Shown: positions 10,685-23,345, numbered from the stretch's first letter. The stretch is 64,000 nt of DNA from Oenanthe sinensis (GCA_028671895.1 CM053794.1:40874501-40938500), one strand, 5' to 3'. Numbers and translations: made by a program. Notes: generated from the sequence alone by a model not told the origin.

Positions 10685-13141
10685 ATGGGAAGTTGGGTGT
10701 TTTTCTCTTTTATGGGGATATGCTTGTTTATTCTCTTTCAAACCGATACTTGTATGGCTACTTTTCAAGCTATTGGCAAGTTAAAACCAGGTTTCCAAGG
10801 GGCTCAGATGAATTTTATAGATGAAAATGGAGTGTTTCTTTTATCAAACAATTCCCTCTTTGCCTTGTCTTTCATTACTACTGACAAAGATGTTACCTTG
10901 TTTCTACTTGCTGTTGTTCATCTGAGCAGTAAAACAATTGTTTGGTCTGCCAATAGAGCCAGCCCGGTTAAAAATTCTGATATGCTCGTGTTTGATGAGG
11001 GTGGAAATGCTGTTTTACAAACTGGGGGTTCTGTTATTTGGTCTACAAATACTGCCAATAAAGGGGTTTCTGCAATGGAGTTACAGGACTCTGGGAATCT
11101 AGTTTTGTTGGGGAGTGCTAATAGAATAGTTTGGCAGAGCTTTGATCATCCAGGGAATTCCCTTTTGTCCAACCAGGAGTTTAGGGAAGGAATGAGGCTT
11201 GTAAGCAATCCCAGCACAAGTAATTTAACTTATTTTCTTGAAATTAAGTCTGGAGATGTGCTACTCTATGCAAATTTTAGAAATCCACAACCTTATTGGT
11301 CTATTAGAAAAGATGATAAAAGAATTATCGACAAAGTTGGCGGAGACGTCAGTATAGCATCTCTTAATGGGAATTCATGGAGGTTCTATGACAAGAGCAA
11401 AGTATTGCTGTGGCAATACATTTTCTCAGATAACGCTGATACAAATTCTACTTGGGTTGCGACTTTAGGAGATGATGGATTTATCACTTTCTATAATCTT
11501 CAAAGCAGAAGTTTAAATGGTAATTCTGCAACAAAAATACCAGCTGATTCATGTACCAGACCTGAACCATGTAATTCTTATGAGATATGTTATGATGGTA
11601 ACAGATGCCAATGCCCCTCAGTCCTAGACTCCAAGGACAATTGCGAACCTGGTATAAGATCTCCTTGCTACGAGTCTGAGGGTTCTATAGAGCTGGTTAA
11701 TGCTGGAAATGGGCTTAGCTATTTTGCACTTGGACTTGTTCCACCCTCATCCAAAGGCAACTTAGATGGCTGCAAATCTTCTTGTCTTGCTAACTGCTCA
11801 TGTCTTGCTATGTTTTATGAAGAGAAATCCCAAAATTGCTTTCATTTTGATACCGTAGGAAGCTTGCAAGGTTCAAAAAATGGGAGTGACTTTGTTTCAT
11901 ACATAAAGGTCTCGAGAAATGGAGGCAATGGGAGAGATTCTGGAGGGGATAGAGGCAGCAAGAAAAAGGTTCTGCTTCTTGTCACCATACTCACGGTAAC
12001 AGCATTGGTTACTGTTGGTCTAATCTGTATAGGAATTCGTTACCACCAAAAGCAGAATATCTTTCTAGTGGAGTCTCCCAAAGAAGCAGAAGAGGATAAT
12101 TTCTTGGATAACATATCTGGGATGCCAATCCGTTTCAGTCACAAAGATCTTCAAATTGCTACTAACAACTTTACTATGAAACTAGGGCAAGGAGGTTTTG
12201 GCTCAGTTTATGAAGGTGTTTTACCAGATGGAACCCGATTGGCTGTGAAGCAATTGGAAGGCATTGGTCAAGGAAAGAAAGAATTCCGAGCTGAAGTTAG
12301 CAGTATTGGCAGCATTCATCATCTTCACCTGGTGAGGCTCAAAGGCTTCTGCACAGAAGGTGCCCACCGGCTCCTTGTATATGAATACATGGCAAATGGT
12401 TCACTGGAAAGATGGATCTTCAAGAAAAACAAAGGAGATTTGTTGGACTGGGACACAAGGTATGATATTGCTATAGGCACAGCCAAAGGATTAGCTTATC
12501 TCCACGAGGATTGTGATGTAAAAATTGTGCATTGTGATATTAAGCCTGAAAATGTGCTCCTAGATGACAACTTCCTTGCAAAAGTTTCAGACTTCGGTCT
12601 TGCCAAGCTAATGAGCAGAGAGCAAAGCCATGTTTTCACAACACTACGGGGCACTAGGGGTTATCTTGCACCAGAGTGGATCACAAACTATGCAATATCA
12701 GAAAAGAGTGATGTCTATAGTTATGGAATGGTATTGCTTGAGATCATTGGTGGTAGAAAAAACTATGATGCATCTGAAACAGAAGAAAAGTGCCATTTTC
12801 CTTCATACGCTTTTAAGATGATGGAGCAAGGCAAGTTGAAGGACATTGTTGATGTGAAACTGAAAATAGCCGAAGATGATGAAAGAGTGTCCATAGCAAT
12901 TAAGGTTGCTCTTTGGTGTATACAATACGACATGCACCTTAGACCATCAATGATAAAAGTAGTCCAAATGCTGGAACAAGTATCTCCTGTTCCTTCACCT
13001 CCATCATCTTCCCAGCAGATGCACTCACACTTCTATTTGAATTCCTTCAAATCAACGAGTGAGCACAGCACTTCTTTAGGGCCATTAGATCTAAATAGCT
13101 GTGCTGATTTTTCAGCAGTAAGGCTTTCAGGACCAAGATAG
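10685..13141 (+). CDS. SD2-5-type G-type lectin S-receptor-like Ser/Thr kinase
   Basis: Intronless 818-residue receptor kinase of the plasma membrane. Signal peptide at residues 1-25 (hydrophobic, ending TDTCMA). A bulb-type lectin domain (about 55-170) holds TIVWSANRASPVKNSD and IVWQSFDHPGNSLL. A Cys-rich EGF/PAN-like region follows (about 290-400; CNSYEICYDGNRCQCP, CLANCSCLAMFYEE). One membrane segment at about 428-450 (VLLLVTILTVTALVTVGLIC). The kinase domain (about 495-770) has the Gly loop LGQGGFGSVYEG near 500, ATP-site Lys in LAVKQLEG near 521, catalytic HCDIKPENVLLDD near 615, DFGLAKL near 635 and GYLAPEW near 661. The catalytic Asp is preceded by Cys instead of Arg, so it is a non-RD kinase, as is usual in the SD2-5 clade. 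Lack of introns and length fit Arabidopsis SD2-5 (At4g32300). The ligand cannot be told from sequence. Confidence 0.93.
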   Translation: MGSWVFFSFMGICLFILFQTDTCMATFQAIGKLKPGFQGAQMNFIDENGVFLLSNNSLFALSFITTDKDVTLFLLAVVHLSSKTIVWSANRASPVKNSDMLVFDEGGNAVLQTGGSVIWSTNTANKGVSAMELQDSGNLVLLGSANRIVWQSFDHPGNSLLSNQEFREGMRLVSNPSTSNLTYFLEIKSGDVLLYANFRNPQPYWSIRKDDKRIIDKVGGDVSIASLNGNSWRFYDKSKVLLWQYIFSDNADTNSTWVATLGDDGFITFYNLQSRSLNGNSATKIPADSCTRPEPCNSYEICYDGNRCQCPSVLDSKDNCEPGIRSPCYESEGSIELVNAGNGLSYFALGLVPPSSKGNLDGCKSSCLANCSCLAMFYEEKSQNCFHFDTVGSLQGSKNGSDFVSYIKVSRNGGNGRDSGGDRGSKKKVLLLVTILTVTALVTVGLICIGIRYHQKQNIFLVESPKEAEEDNFLDNISGMPIRFSHKDLQIATNNFTMKLGQGGFGSVYEGVLPDGTRLAVKQLEGIGQGKKEFRAEVSSIGSIHHLHLVRLKGFCTEGAHRLLVYEYMANGSLERWIFKKNKGDLLDWDTRYDIAIGTAKGLAYLHEDCDVKIVHCDIKPENVLLDDNFLAKVSDFGLAKLMSREQSHVFTTLRGTRGYLAPEWITNYAISEKSDVYSYGMVLLEIIGGRKNYDASETEEKCHFPSYAFKMMEQGKLKDIVDVKLKIAEDDERVSIAIKVALWCIQYDMHLRPSMIKVVQMLEQVSPVPSPPSSSQQMHSHFYLNSFKSTSEHSTSLGPLDLNSCADFSAVRLSGPR

Positions 13142-13800
13142 CAGCTCATATTCAATGTGTATCTGGTAGGTTACTATAATTTGCACTACTCCTAATTAAG
13201 CCCAGTTGCCTGTTAAGTTTATTTTGTCAATATTTATAGTTAATACACCAATAGCTTTTACAATAGGATATGGCGTCTGTGTTTTCTTGCATTTACAGAA
13301 GGAAGAAGAGTGCAATATGTCTGGTTTAGTTTAATACATTGTTAATTCTTCATCTCCATACTGCAATTGACGTGTCGTCTGTTAATTATGAGATCATTGT
13401 CATAGTCCTTGGGGTTTTGAGAGACGTACATTTGAGATGATATCTTACAAATCGGGATTTGAAAATAAAGAATTCCATAACTTACAAACGGAGCGATCGT
13501 AGCACAGATTTCACTCGCGTCAGTATTTAATTTCGATTAGCACTATATGTGTGTGTGTGTGTGTGAAGTTTAATTGCAGGTTTAGTGAAATCTTTCCTTT
13601 AAATCGAAGTGCCTGTAGCAAAGCCAAACATTAATCTATAAAAGAAAAAAAAGATTAGTGTGTGGAACATAGAACAATATAAACAAATATATAAGAAATA
13701 TTGTATGATAGTAAGAGAAGCTCTATAATAGGACGAAGACTGAAATTACAAAGTGGCTGATGTTTGCAATGATACGCATATTTCTCTGGCCTTGATGCTC
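13142..13800. other. 3' flanks of two convergent genes
   Basis: The 3' UTR of the lectin kinase and the 3' UTR of the minus-strand aldolase face each other here. A (GT)n run is at about 13548-13564. No further gene is seen. Confidence 0.5.
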
Positions 13801-15782
13801 CTAGTATTTGTAGCCCTTAACATACAAACTCTCGGAATCACCAGCACTTCCACCACTATATTTTCCAAGAGTAGCATCCGAATTTGCCTTGCACCTTGCT
13901 AGGAATCCAGCCTGTGCCTTCTCAACATTCTCCTTCTTCCCTCCCCATGTCTTTAGAGTACTTGCCTGCAGTGCTCGCCCGAATGAGAATGAAAGCGTCC
14001 ACGGCTTCAGCACTTCTAGCTTGTTCATGGCATCCAGGTTTACTGTCGCCTCTTCCTCACTTTGTCCGCCTGATAAAAACACAATCCCTGGCACTGCTGG
14101 AGGCACGGTCCGCCTTAGTGCGGTCACTGTGTATTCAGCAATCTCTTCTGGTGTTACCTGTTATCCCAGAAGATATATGGTTGTCAAAACACAGTAAATA
14201 AATAAATATTGTATATATAGAATACAACTACGTACCTTTGGGCTATCAGATCCTGGTGTGACCATATTGGGCTTCAAGAGTGTTCCTTCTAGAAGAACAT
14301 GTTGGTCATTGAGTGCCTTGTAAACTGCAGCCAGCACGGTTTCAGTAGCTGCAGCACATTTCTTGATGTCATGACTGCCATCAGTTAAAATCTCTGGTTC
14401 AACAATTGGCACAAGTCCATTCTCCTGGCAAATGATTGCATATCGAGCCAAGCCCTGAGCATTTTGCTGAATGGACAATTCAGAAGGCTCAGTCACACCT
14501 ATCTTAAGGACTGCACGCCACTTGGCAAAACGTGCACCTGCCTTGTAGTACTGAGCACAACGAGCCCCTAGTGAGTCAAAGCCCTGAGTTGTGGTCTCAC
14601 CATTGGTACCAGCTAAGTCAACGGTGCCCTTGTCAACTTTGATGCCTGGAACAACATTGTTTTCGACAAGAACATCAACAAAAAGCTTTCCATCAGAAGT
14701 TTTTTGGTAAAGGGTTTCTTCGAAGAGAATGACACCGGAGAGATAGGTAAGGGCGTCGGGAGCAGTGAAGAGTAGCTCGCGGAGAGCTTGACGGTTGGAC
14801 TCGATGTTCTCTACGTTGATGCTGGAAAGACGTTTGCCAATGGTGCCAGTGCTCTCATCTGCTGCCAAGATACCCTTCCCAGGGGTGGCAATGTACTTGG
14901 CATTCTTGATTAGCTCATCTGAAGTTAAAACACAAATGTTTAAATGTTCTTTCAATATTAATTATCCATATATCATATAAGGGAAAAGTTTCATGGAAAT
15001 TGGATGTTACCTACAATTATTTCTTAATCTTGTTAGCAGACAAGCAGAAGTGTGAAGAATATATTTTGAATTTAAATCATATTTTTTCATCTGAAAAATT
15101 GAGAAGTGATTTAAAAATCATCTTGTGTTTAGAATATGATATTTTTTATAATAAGTAAATTTTTTTTTCTTCATAATATATAAATTTATAGCATTAATTA
15201 TGAGGTAATCAGAATTTCCAACTATTGAACATATAAATATCAGCATGATATCTTTTGAAATATCAATAAAACAAGAAATATTTATCAGAAAATATTAGAA
15301 TGACAATTTGCATAGCCTAAATAACCTTTTATTTGAATAAGAAATTAACTACTTATATTCATAAAATATTATTCGACTAATCTAAAATAAAAAGTTGTAC
15401 TATATTCTTCCCATTCGAAATTTGTAATTAATGGTTCATTCGAATAAAGAAAAAGTTGTAAATTTGGAAGGGGTAATATAAATTAGAGGACACAAGATAA
15501 TAAATGTAAAAGAAAGTTCATATAATAGCGAGTGGGCTATTTTACGACTTTTGTTTAGTGTAAAGGAGAAAACACAACGGAGAGCATGAATAAAAAGAAC
15601 ATATTTATACTTACCACACTATACACATAAACTATCTGATGAGATTAATTACCAGTGTTGCGTATGAACATCTAGAAGATATGTGTATGTATGCATAAGT
15701 ATAGATATGAAGGAAGTATTAGAAAAATTTTGACAGAATAAATGGAGTATGTACCAGCATACTTTCCCACGAAGGCAGACAT
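13801..15782 (-). CDS. FBA: Fructose-bisphosphate aldolase, class I, cytosolic
   Basis: Glycolytic/gluconeogenic aldolase that cleaves fructose-1,6-bisphosphate to DHAP and glyceraldehyde-3-phosphate. Exons on the minus strand: 15755-15782 (only 28 bp: MSAFVGKYA + 1 base), 14236-14918 and 13801-14157; total 1068 bp, 355 residues. The start was chosen because MSAFVGKYADELI is the standard N-terminus of plant cytosolic aldolases and the phase joins exactly (G|AT = Asp). There is no transit peptide, so it acts in the cytosol. Seen: TPGKGILAADESTGTIGKR, the Schiff-base Lys in LLEGTLLKPNMVTPG (near residue 225), FLSGGQSEEEAT and the C-terminal Tyr in SLYVKGYKY, which is needed for full activity in class I enzymes. 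The segment before the C-terminus (GKYSGGSAGDSE) is 2-3 residues shorter than in Arabidopsis FBA8. The first intron is 836 bp. Confidence 0.95.
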
Positions 15783-15868
15783 GGTTATGTTATTGCTGAG
15801 GAGAATGGGGACGAAAGCATACAAACAAGAAGCTATCTCTAATATAGAGAGAAAGATTAAATTTGGTA

Positions 15869-15878
15869 ATATATATAT
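15869..15878 (-). promoter_or_regulatory. TATA box of the aldolase gene
   Basis: The minus strand reads CATATATATATTACC about 90 bp upstream of the start codon; a CT-rich leader (TTTCTCTCTATATTAGAG) follows at about 15840-15858. Spacing fits a plant core promoter. Confidence 0.5.
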
Positions 15879-15907
15879 GCCAAGTTGATTCAGTTGCGCA
15901 AAATATC

Positions 15908-15917
15908 ACCACGTGTC
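15908..15917. promoter_or_regulatory. G-box/ABRE-like element upstream of aldolase
   Basis: CCACGTGTC contains a perfect CACGTG at 15910-15915, about 35 bp upstream of the candidate TATA box. Such sites bind bZIP and bHLH factors for light, ABA or sugar responses. Regulation of this gene is inferred from position only. Confidence 0.45.
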
Positions 15918-16597
15918 AAGGGGATTAGCCTACGAAAAGTTATCATCACGGGATAGAAGAATGAGTGATCATTCTCTGCTCCAACTGGCCATTTTTGTCT
16001 CTCTTGATACATTTTGTGGAAAAGCCTAGCCATTTTCCCTCATCCATATTTTCTGGTACTCTTTGATACAATTATAACTTTTTATCCCTCATCCATATGA
16101 CGAACTTTATCTTTTTATTGTTGCTTTTTATGATTTTATCCACCTTGGCAACCCCTCCCGGTTTTCTCAGATATCAAGTTTTTGCTATACATTGCACAGT
16201 TGATATGTAAGTTGCAATTACTTCGGATATGCATGCAATCAAAACAAAATTGTTAACAGTATGGGACCTGCTTTAATATACTATATAGCACCTCCAAACA
16301 ATGGTACAGACAAAGTGTCGAAGCTTATGCTATAAAGCACCACCAAACAAAGGTGCAGATGAAGTTCATCCATGGTATATTTCAAACTTCAACTCATAAC
16401 TGATTATAAGTCCCCCTCATCATGCTTACTAACCTCCCTAATAGAACAAACAACTTCAAAATTGTAAATGGCCACAACTCACATGAACTCTTAACAATTT
16501 TAATAACTCTTCTTCATCTCTCCGGCAGCGATCATTAAGTGTTGATTGAGGTGAAAGACGAGCACCTGTTGTAGATCATTAAGGAACCCCATGTTGA
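15918..16597. other. Intergenic, distal aldolase promoter and 3' flank of uridine kinase
   Basis: No gene. An imperfect direct repeat lies at about 16283-16370 (TATAGCACCTCCAAACAATG and TAAAGCACCACCAAACAAAG). Confidence 0.5.
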
Positions 16598-19500
16598 TCA
16601 TTCATCATCTGTGCCAAAGTATCTGTCTCCAAATTCACCCATGCCAGGAATTACACGATACTCTTCATTTAAACCGGTTTCAATCTCTGAGGTTACAATC
16701 TTTATTCTAGGGAAGTGCTTGCAAACTACATGCACTCCTTGAGGAGCCTGTTAACAGTGGAGAAGTATATTTAGCATCTCAATTCTTATTGTAGTAATTT
16801 GAAGTACCTTGCTTATAGCTGAGCAACTTTAGAAAGAATTGATTGAGAAGGGTAGATATGATAGGAAAGATAAGTAAGGTGTAATTTAGGAGTAAAATAA
16901 CTTACAGATATAAGATTAAGGAATATGATGTTGGTTTCCGGAACACCCTTTTTCAGAAGTAAAGAGATAGCTTGCACAGCTGAATTCCCTAAGGAGATGA
17001 CCAGAGCATAAATACAAAACAAAAAAAAGAAGAAAAACAAATCACGCCATTCAAAATTCCCAGAACTGATAATTAAAATGAAAGACAAAAAAGCCTTCAG
17101 ACATGAAAATCACACACCCTTCACCAATATACGACAATGAAAATAAAGGAGGGACTATCAAGACAAAGTACTCTGGAGACGGTACATGCACAAACCTGTA
17201 CCCAGGATTGGATCCAATAATAATACATGCCGCTCAGAAATATCTTGGGGCAATTTCTCATAAATCAGCTGCATAAAAACCCAGAACTTGTAAGATGGCA
17301 GAACATTATTTAGAATGCACACCAAATATTCCACGATCAGTCCAGTTTAAGTTTTAATAATTCGATTGGCAGAACATGCAGTTGAAATTTATTTTAACTG
17401 GTGTTGATATGAGAACAATAGTACTCTAATTTTTTGTATCAAGTAAAGCATATGACTTTGTGTTAATTATATACTGTATTTCTATTACCAGAACTTCACT
17501 TCGACATGGTCAAAAAAAAATCTCTCACGACTCACGGACTGGATGTAGAATATAACTATACCAAAACACAATACATAGTAGGTGCAAACCTGTTGTCCGT
17601 TGTCACCCTCTCTATGAATAAGAATTTTTCCAATTTTGATACCTTTACAACATGCCCGCAAAGCATTTTCCATACTCTCACCACTGCAGAGATATAAAGA
17701 GCTAGTCATTGAGAATGACAATGAACTTTTACAGGTCAGTAACCACTGTAACCTACTACTGACATGTGTACAACTTCAGTAAAATATAGTAATGTTCTTT
17801 AACTTTGGACATGCATGATGCACTGCGCATGGAGGAACACAATAGTTGTCGCATAACCTCTCACTCCTCTAGTAGGAAGAGTGAGAGGGAGAGAGAAGAA
17901 GTTGATTATTTTGAGCTTTTTATACCTTCTAATAACAGAGACACCACATAACCTCTTACAGAAATCTACACCAGTGTAAACAGATCCTGCATTCAAGAAA
18001 TAGAGAATCTAAGAAAAGCAATAAATGATATGGTTGAAAAGTATAGATTTTAAAGATCAACCTTAGAGATGAGACAATGGAACAAAAACTAAATAAGCAA
18101 TTATGCCAGTTCAACTATATACGCCTGTCTTAAGATCAATTATGCCAGTTCAACCATATATCAACATACTAATATTTATGGAATATGGATCAGTGAAGTA
18201 CACTTATGCTTCAGCCTTCAAATTTCTACTACAGAACTGTTAACACATCACTAATTAGAAATTGAGATCAGAGACATATCTATAACATATATCATTACAC
18301 TTTAATACACACAGTGACATACCAGACACTGACAATATTATATATATGTGTGTGTGTGCGCACACACACATATATTAATAATTATGGAGAAGAAGAAAAA
18401 GTACAAAGAGAGAGAAATCCTATTTAAGAACGATTAGTAAATAAAATCAATGTGAAGACTGAAATAGTTATAAAAAAACCCACAAAAATCCATGTCACCT
18501 CAAGCCCTCGATAGGTGAAATGATTCTAGAAAAGAAGAGAAGATGTGCACTGTGTTTTAGCACAAGTCCATAATATCATTTGTGATACTTCATAAATTCT
18601 ACATACCGGAGAGTAGGATCTTTGATCGGGCATGCAAGTTATGAGAATACATCAATTATATACAGTTTATAAATCCAAACAAAGACACAAAACAAAAAGA
18701 AAAATCATAATTCAGCATACACTCAGATATACTGCACATGTTCTACATGAGAGGTTAGACATCTTCCAGGCCTCACATGCTAGGGAAGGTCAACTTACGT
18801 AAAAAATTCTTAAACTTGAGAATGATATTAACACAATAAAGATTACATGGTGGTTTGAGGTACAATATTATTTGTCTTGAATGATAGTGACTCACCAGTT
18901 GGAGTTATCACCTGCTTTTCGGTAAATGGCAGATGTCCCAGGCCATGTTCAACAACCTGATTTAGACAAGTACATATAACTACTTTAGATAAATACAAAA
19001 AAAAAGTCTCGTTTGACAATAAAGATACATACTACAATACACACATTTCTTTAAATAAAAATAAAGAAACTATACCCACCAAACGAATCAAACGATCAGC
19101 ATAAAAGACGAAATCATGTTTTGTTGTTTGGGCATCACGGATAAGTGTATGCATACCGCGTATCTGGATCATAAACAATTGTAACAGAAGAATAAGATAA
19201 GGTATTAAACCCAGAGGATCAATACTTTTGGATCCCGTAATCAGACTATTAATAAAGACCCTAAGAATTGGACTAAAGATAAACCCATTTTTATTTTATG
19301 ATTACAGAAGCAAAAAAAAAACTACCTGAAAAGTTGATTGAATGACGTATAGGTTTGGATATATTTTACAAAGATCGTGTTGACCCAGTTTTGTTCGAAT
19401 ATGCTGAACAATCAAATCAATAGCTACATGATTGTCACCTCCACGAGGAATTATGATATCAGCATACTTTTTTGTTGGAAGTATAAAATCATCGAAAGCA

Positions 19501-22500
19501 GGCTTCACGAATTTTGAATACTGCATGAAGGTTAAGATTTCAACAAATTATTACATATATTAAACAGTAGAAGATTAATATTAGTAAATATAGAACTTCT
19601 TGAAGAGTCATGTGATACAATGCCAAATGAGACAGTTGGGGGGGGGGGGGGGGGACTGTATCATGCATGAAGAGATTTGCCTACTGGCAGAACTTAAATA
19701 CCATTTGAGGATATTACGGATCTACTAACCTGATCAAGTACCATGTTTATATCTCTATTCTTTTCAACTGTGTCACGTCTTATTCTCCTTGCCAGGCGTA
19801 CATCAGCATCTGCACTCACAATGTCATTGTAAAGACTAATGTAATAACACTAACAATTTATCTGACAGAATGGAAGTCGCCAAATGAGAGCAATCATTGA
19901 TACCAAAAATAAAATAACACAGGCCTTTATACACCTGACATAGTTAAAGCAGAATCACGAACAATAGGAGGAACGCAAAACATTAATTACATATAGGCTG
20001 CAAAATATATGAGTCATATAAATTGTTTCAAATTTTACATGGTTAGACATTAAGTTCTTACAGCCTAACTCCTGTGCGTAGCTGGAAAGTTTATGTTCCC
20101 TTGACAATTCATTCAAGTGGGCCGTAAGTAATAAATCAAATGTCAATTACTTTGTTTATCTAGATCCACATAGATGAGGTTTGAAAAAAAAGATTTACAT
20201 GAGTCCAGAGACTATGTGCCTATAAATTTATTCATTATGTTTATACTTGGTTTTAACAAAGTAGACTGTGACTTGACAAAAAAAGAGAGAGTAGAATGTG
20301 TCTGACTATAATTAATTCCTCAATATAACTAAAAAGGTATCGATTTATAGAAAAGGAGAGAACAGAACCTGTATCGACAAATATCTTCATGTTCATCAGA
20401 TCTCGGACGCGAGCATCGTGGAGAATGAGTATACCTTCCAAGAGTATCACGTCTGAAGGATTGACCTGCCCAAATTTTATAGCAATGGGGTTTCTTATGG
20501 CAGTATATAAAAAATACAATATACTTGAATTTTCATTTATATAAAAAATGAGAACTATATTAAAAAAAATAGTTAAACATATTTGAGTTGGACTGGGGCA
20601 TTACATTCTCATAAAAAAATTGTAAACAATTTTCAGACATAAAATTCCTCTGATTATGTTTTCTAAGCATATACTAGCACCGTATCTCAACTCTACCTCT
20701 TACCTTCTCTGCTTAACCGTTGTCAAGCTAAATATATATCAAGATGGATCATGGACGGCAAAACGCAAAGTAAGGTCTTCTGGTAAAAAAATCTAGTTTT
20801 CAAGGTCAGATGTGTTTTTAATGTGCTTGAATATTTACAATAGAAGAATTACTGGTTTAATAGAAAACACTAAATAATTTTTAAAAAATTAGATGTATAT
20901 GTACATCTGTAAGAAGAACCTCTAAGAAAGAACAAAAACTAGTAAAGCACAATGAAGACCCTCTTCTCCCACAGAGTTACCAAAGTAGGGGTATTGAACA
21001 TTGAGTTTATGACTTCTAGCTTCAAAAGACTTACTTTACGAGGTTTGGAGACATCGGCCTTGTAACTTCTGAAGTCATATTTAGAAATATTAACTGCTTG
21101 CCCATGCTTCAACTTTTCCATGGAAAGCAACAATTGTTCAGTGTCAAATGCATCTGAAAAAATAAATATATTTTTAAGGAGAAAGCACGCTAAACAGCAT
21201 GGAAACTCAATACGAATACTACAGCTGCTGATTTCCTGATTCTACCACAATTTCTTAATAAATTAAGATCTTCGTATAAATGGCGTCAAAGTATAGAGCC
21301 TTATCTGAATTGTCTAAGCTCTGCCTATAAAAATTATTACATCAAACTCAAGCAAATAACATGTTGAAAAGAGAATGAAAGCTATTGATATTGCTATAAT
21401 TCTTACAAGCCCATTATTACCTCTTTTCAATTTCACTTTCTAACATTTTTCCAATCAAACAGGCTAAAACATAGGTCGGCAGATTTTTATAGATCCAATA
21501 TCTTTAGTGATAATAGATGTTTCAAAAAAAATTAAAACTGACTGACTGAAATGAGTATTTCGTTTGCCAAAATTTGAACAATTGATTACCTGAATAAATA
21601 TTTGACGTAAGGAATTGATTTATGGAAAATACCATTGCCTAAACCCTTTATTGGTTTGAGATGGAAAGGCGCGAGTTTCTCAATACATATTTTTGTATCA
21701 AGCAGATATTTTTATGTTTCTCTTAACTTTGTAACTAATTTAAAATTACAAAGAAACATATTATATTATCCTTATTATGTAGTTTTTAGAGAAAGCTCCA
21801 CACACAAAAGAAAATTCATGTGGTTGTTGTGGACTATTACTCAAGAGAACAAATAAGGCTCATAGTGTATCCATTCTTAATCATTTTCAAATGGTGTTGT
21901 ATTTCAGTATAAGCTAGAAGAAGAAATTCAAAATTTCTCTCAGAACAGAATAGTTCAATGAAATGAGGGAACAGATGCCAACATTAAAATACAAAGCTCA
22001 CCAGGATGGTCAAAGTTGTATTCATGAACATTTGTAAGTTCTTCAGGAGTCAAATTATGATAGAAGGAATCCTGCAAATTCATTGATATTATTAAAATTG
22101 ATATTTCATAGATCCAAAAGACAAGATGAACTATCTGTAAGAAAGGTGACAAATAAAAATGAAGGTGAAGTTTCCTCAAAGAATTGTTAGGAGACATATG
22201 AAAGAAACACACTTACACACACACACACACGTATATCAGAGGGAACAATTGTGGAAATGAATTAACTACTATTCGTCTCACTAACACCAAAATTCCAAAA
22301 TAGCATGCTTTCCACAGAGAATTTTCCCACTAAAGAATATTCTGAATGCTTGACTGTTATATAATTCTTTGTATATAAGCTGCAAAACTTGCTCAGGGAA
22401 TACCTGATTAACAAGTACGACTCGTTGATCACGAAGCTGCTCAATTATCATATCACAAACTGTAGTCTTTCCTGATGCTGCACCTCCACAAACTCCTACA

Positions 22501-23345
22501 AGTACGTTTCATAGGAGGGAGAAAAAAAATGAACTCGGATAAATCATGCTTCCATAGATGCATAAATCACACAAAGATGACTTCTAAAAGCTGGCACATA
22601 TATTGTGTTCATAACAGACACTTGAAAATGCCTTTATAAGATGTGCAGGGATATAATGCTCCCTTGTCCCGAGAATTACATTATGCATTTGAATATATGA
22701 TTATCAACTACAAGGAGGGGTCAAGATTTCAAGTAACATGAATATGCTTGGATTTGAAAAACCCTAAATTATAGAACAAAAGAAGGCTCGTGCAAACAAA
22801 TCATAGTTGGCCTTCTAGAAATACCAATTCATAATTCTTATTGTGTATTTTACATAAATGCATTTTGGCGAAGGATTTTGAAGGTTCACTACTAATAGTC
22901 ACACTTGACTCATATTATCAGTTTTCATCAATCACGACCAGTGGCCAATTGCTTGGGGGGGGGGGGGGGGGGGTTACAATTCCACACCACACAAAAAGAA
23001 TACATCCCTTGTGATTGTCATACTCTTAAACTATTAGTGACCAAAAATTAGTAAGCACTTTAAAACAGTTCTTGTTTGTTTTTGCCTTTTTGGGATAAGA
23101 AGATAAATACAACATATTCAGGTTAAAGTTCAAAACATTATTCCACCAAGTAATATGAGTAGGTATTGCACTAGCTCTCAGGTGTAACAAGTACCAATGA
23201 CAAAAGGTTGTCTATGCACACTTTCTGCAACTGAGTTTGATGGTTGTTCAACCTTTGTATTTATTTTCTGTAAGCCATTCAAGTGAAATCCTGAAAAATG
23301 AACCCCTGATGAAGACTCTATTATATCTTCCACTGGTGAACCCAT
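16598..23345 (-). CDS. UKL: Uridine kinase / uracil phosphoribosyltransferase-like fusion (UKL/UCK type)
   Basis: Pyrimidine salvage enzyme phosphorylating uridine (and probably cytidine) to the monophosphate. Fourteen coding exons on the minus strand: 23195-23345, 22404-22495, 22002-22071, 21035-21153, 20369-20465, 19730-19809, 19326-19520, 19080-19163, 18896-18956, 17926-17986, 17590-17683, 17196-17268, 16906-16988, 16598-16747. Total 1410 bp, 469 residues, the usual length for plant UKLs, and every phase joins. N-terminal kinase domain: Walker A GGAASGKT (residues 54-61), DSFYHNLTPEEL, YNFDHPDAFD, VILLEGILILHD and PRGGDNHVAIDLI. C-terminal UPRT-like domain (about 250-469): PRPP-loop sequence LLLDPILGTGNSA near 384 and the ending MGEFGDRYFGTDDE. 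In Arabidopsis the kinase half is active while uracil salvage is done by a separate plastid enzyme, so UPRT activity here is doubtful. An acceptor (TTGTGCAG) about 20 bp upstream of the ATG implies a 5' UTR intron. Confidence 0.95.
18341..18376. repeat. (GT)n/(CA)n palindrome in a uridine kinase intron
   Basis: An alternating TA-GT tract runs into GCGC and then the complementary CA-TA tract, making a near-perfect 36-bp inverted repeat centred on GCGC near 18360. It lies in the intron between exons 18896-18956 and 17926-17986. It could form a cruciform or Z-DNA in vitro; a biological role is not implied. Confidence 0.8.

Noticed and set aside
13884..14201. Two overlapping plus-strand ORFs over the aldolase
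   Set aside because: Antisense to conserved aldolase coding sequence; no family resemblance.
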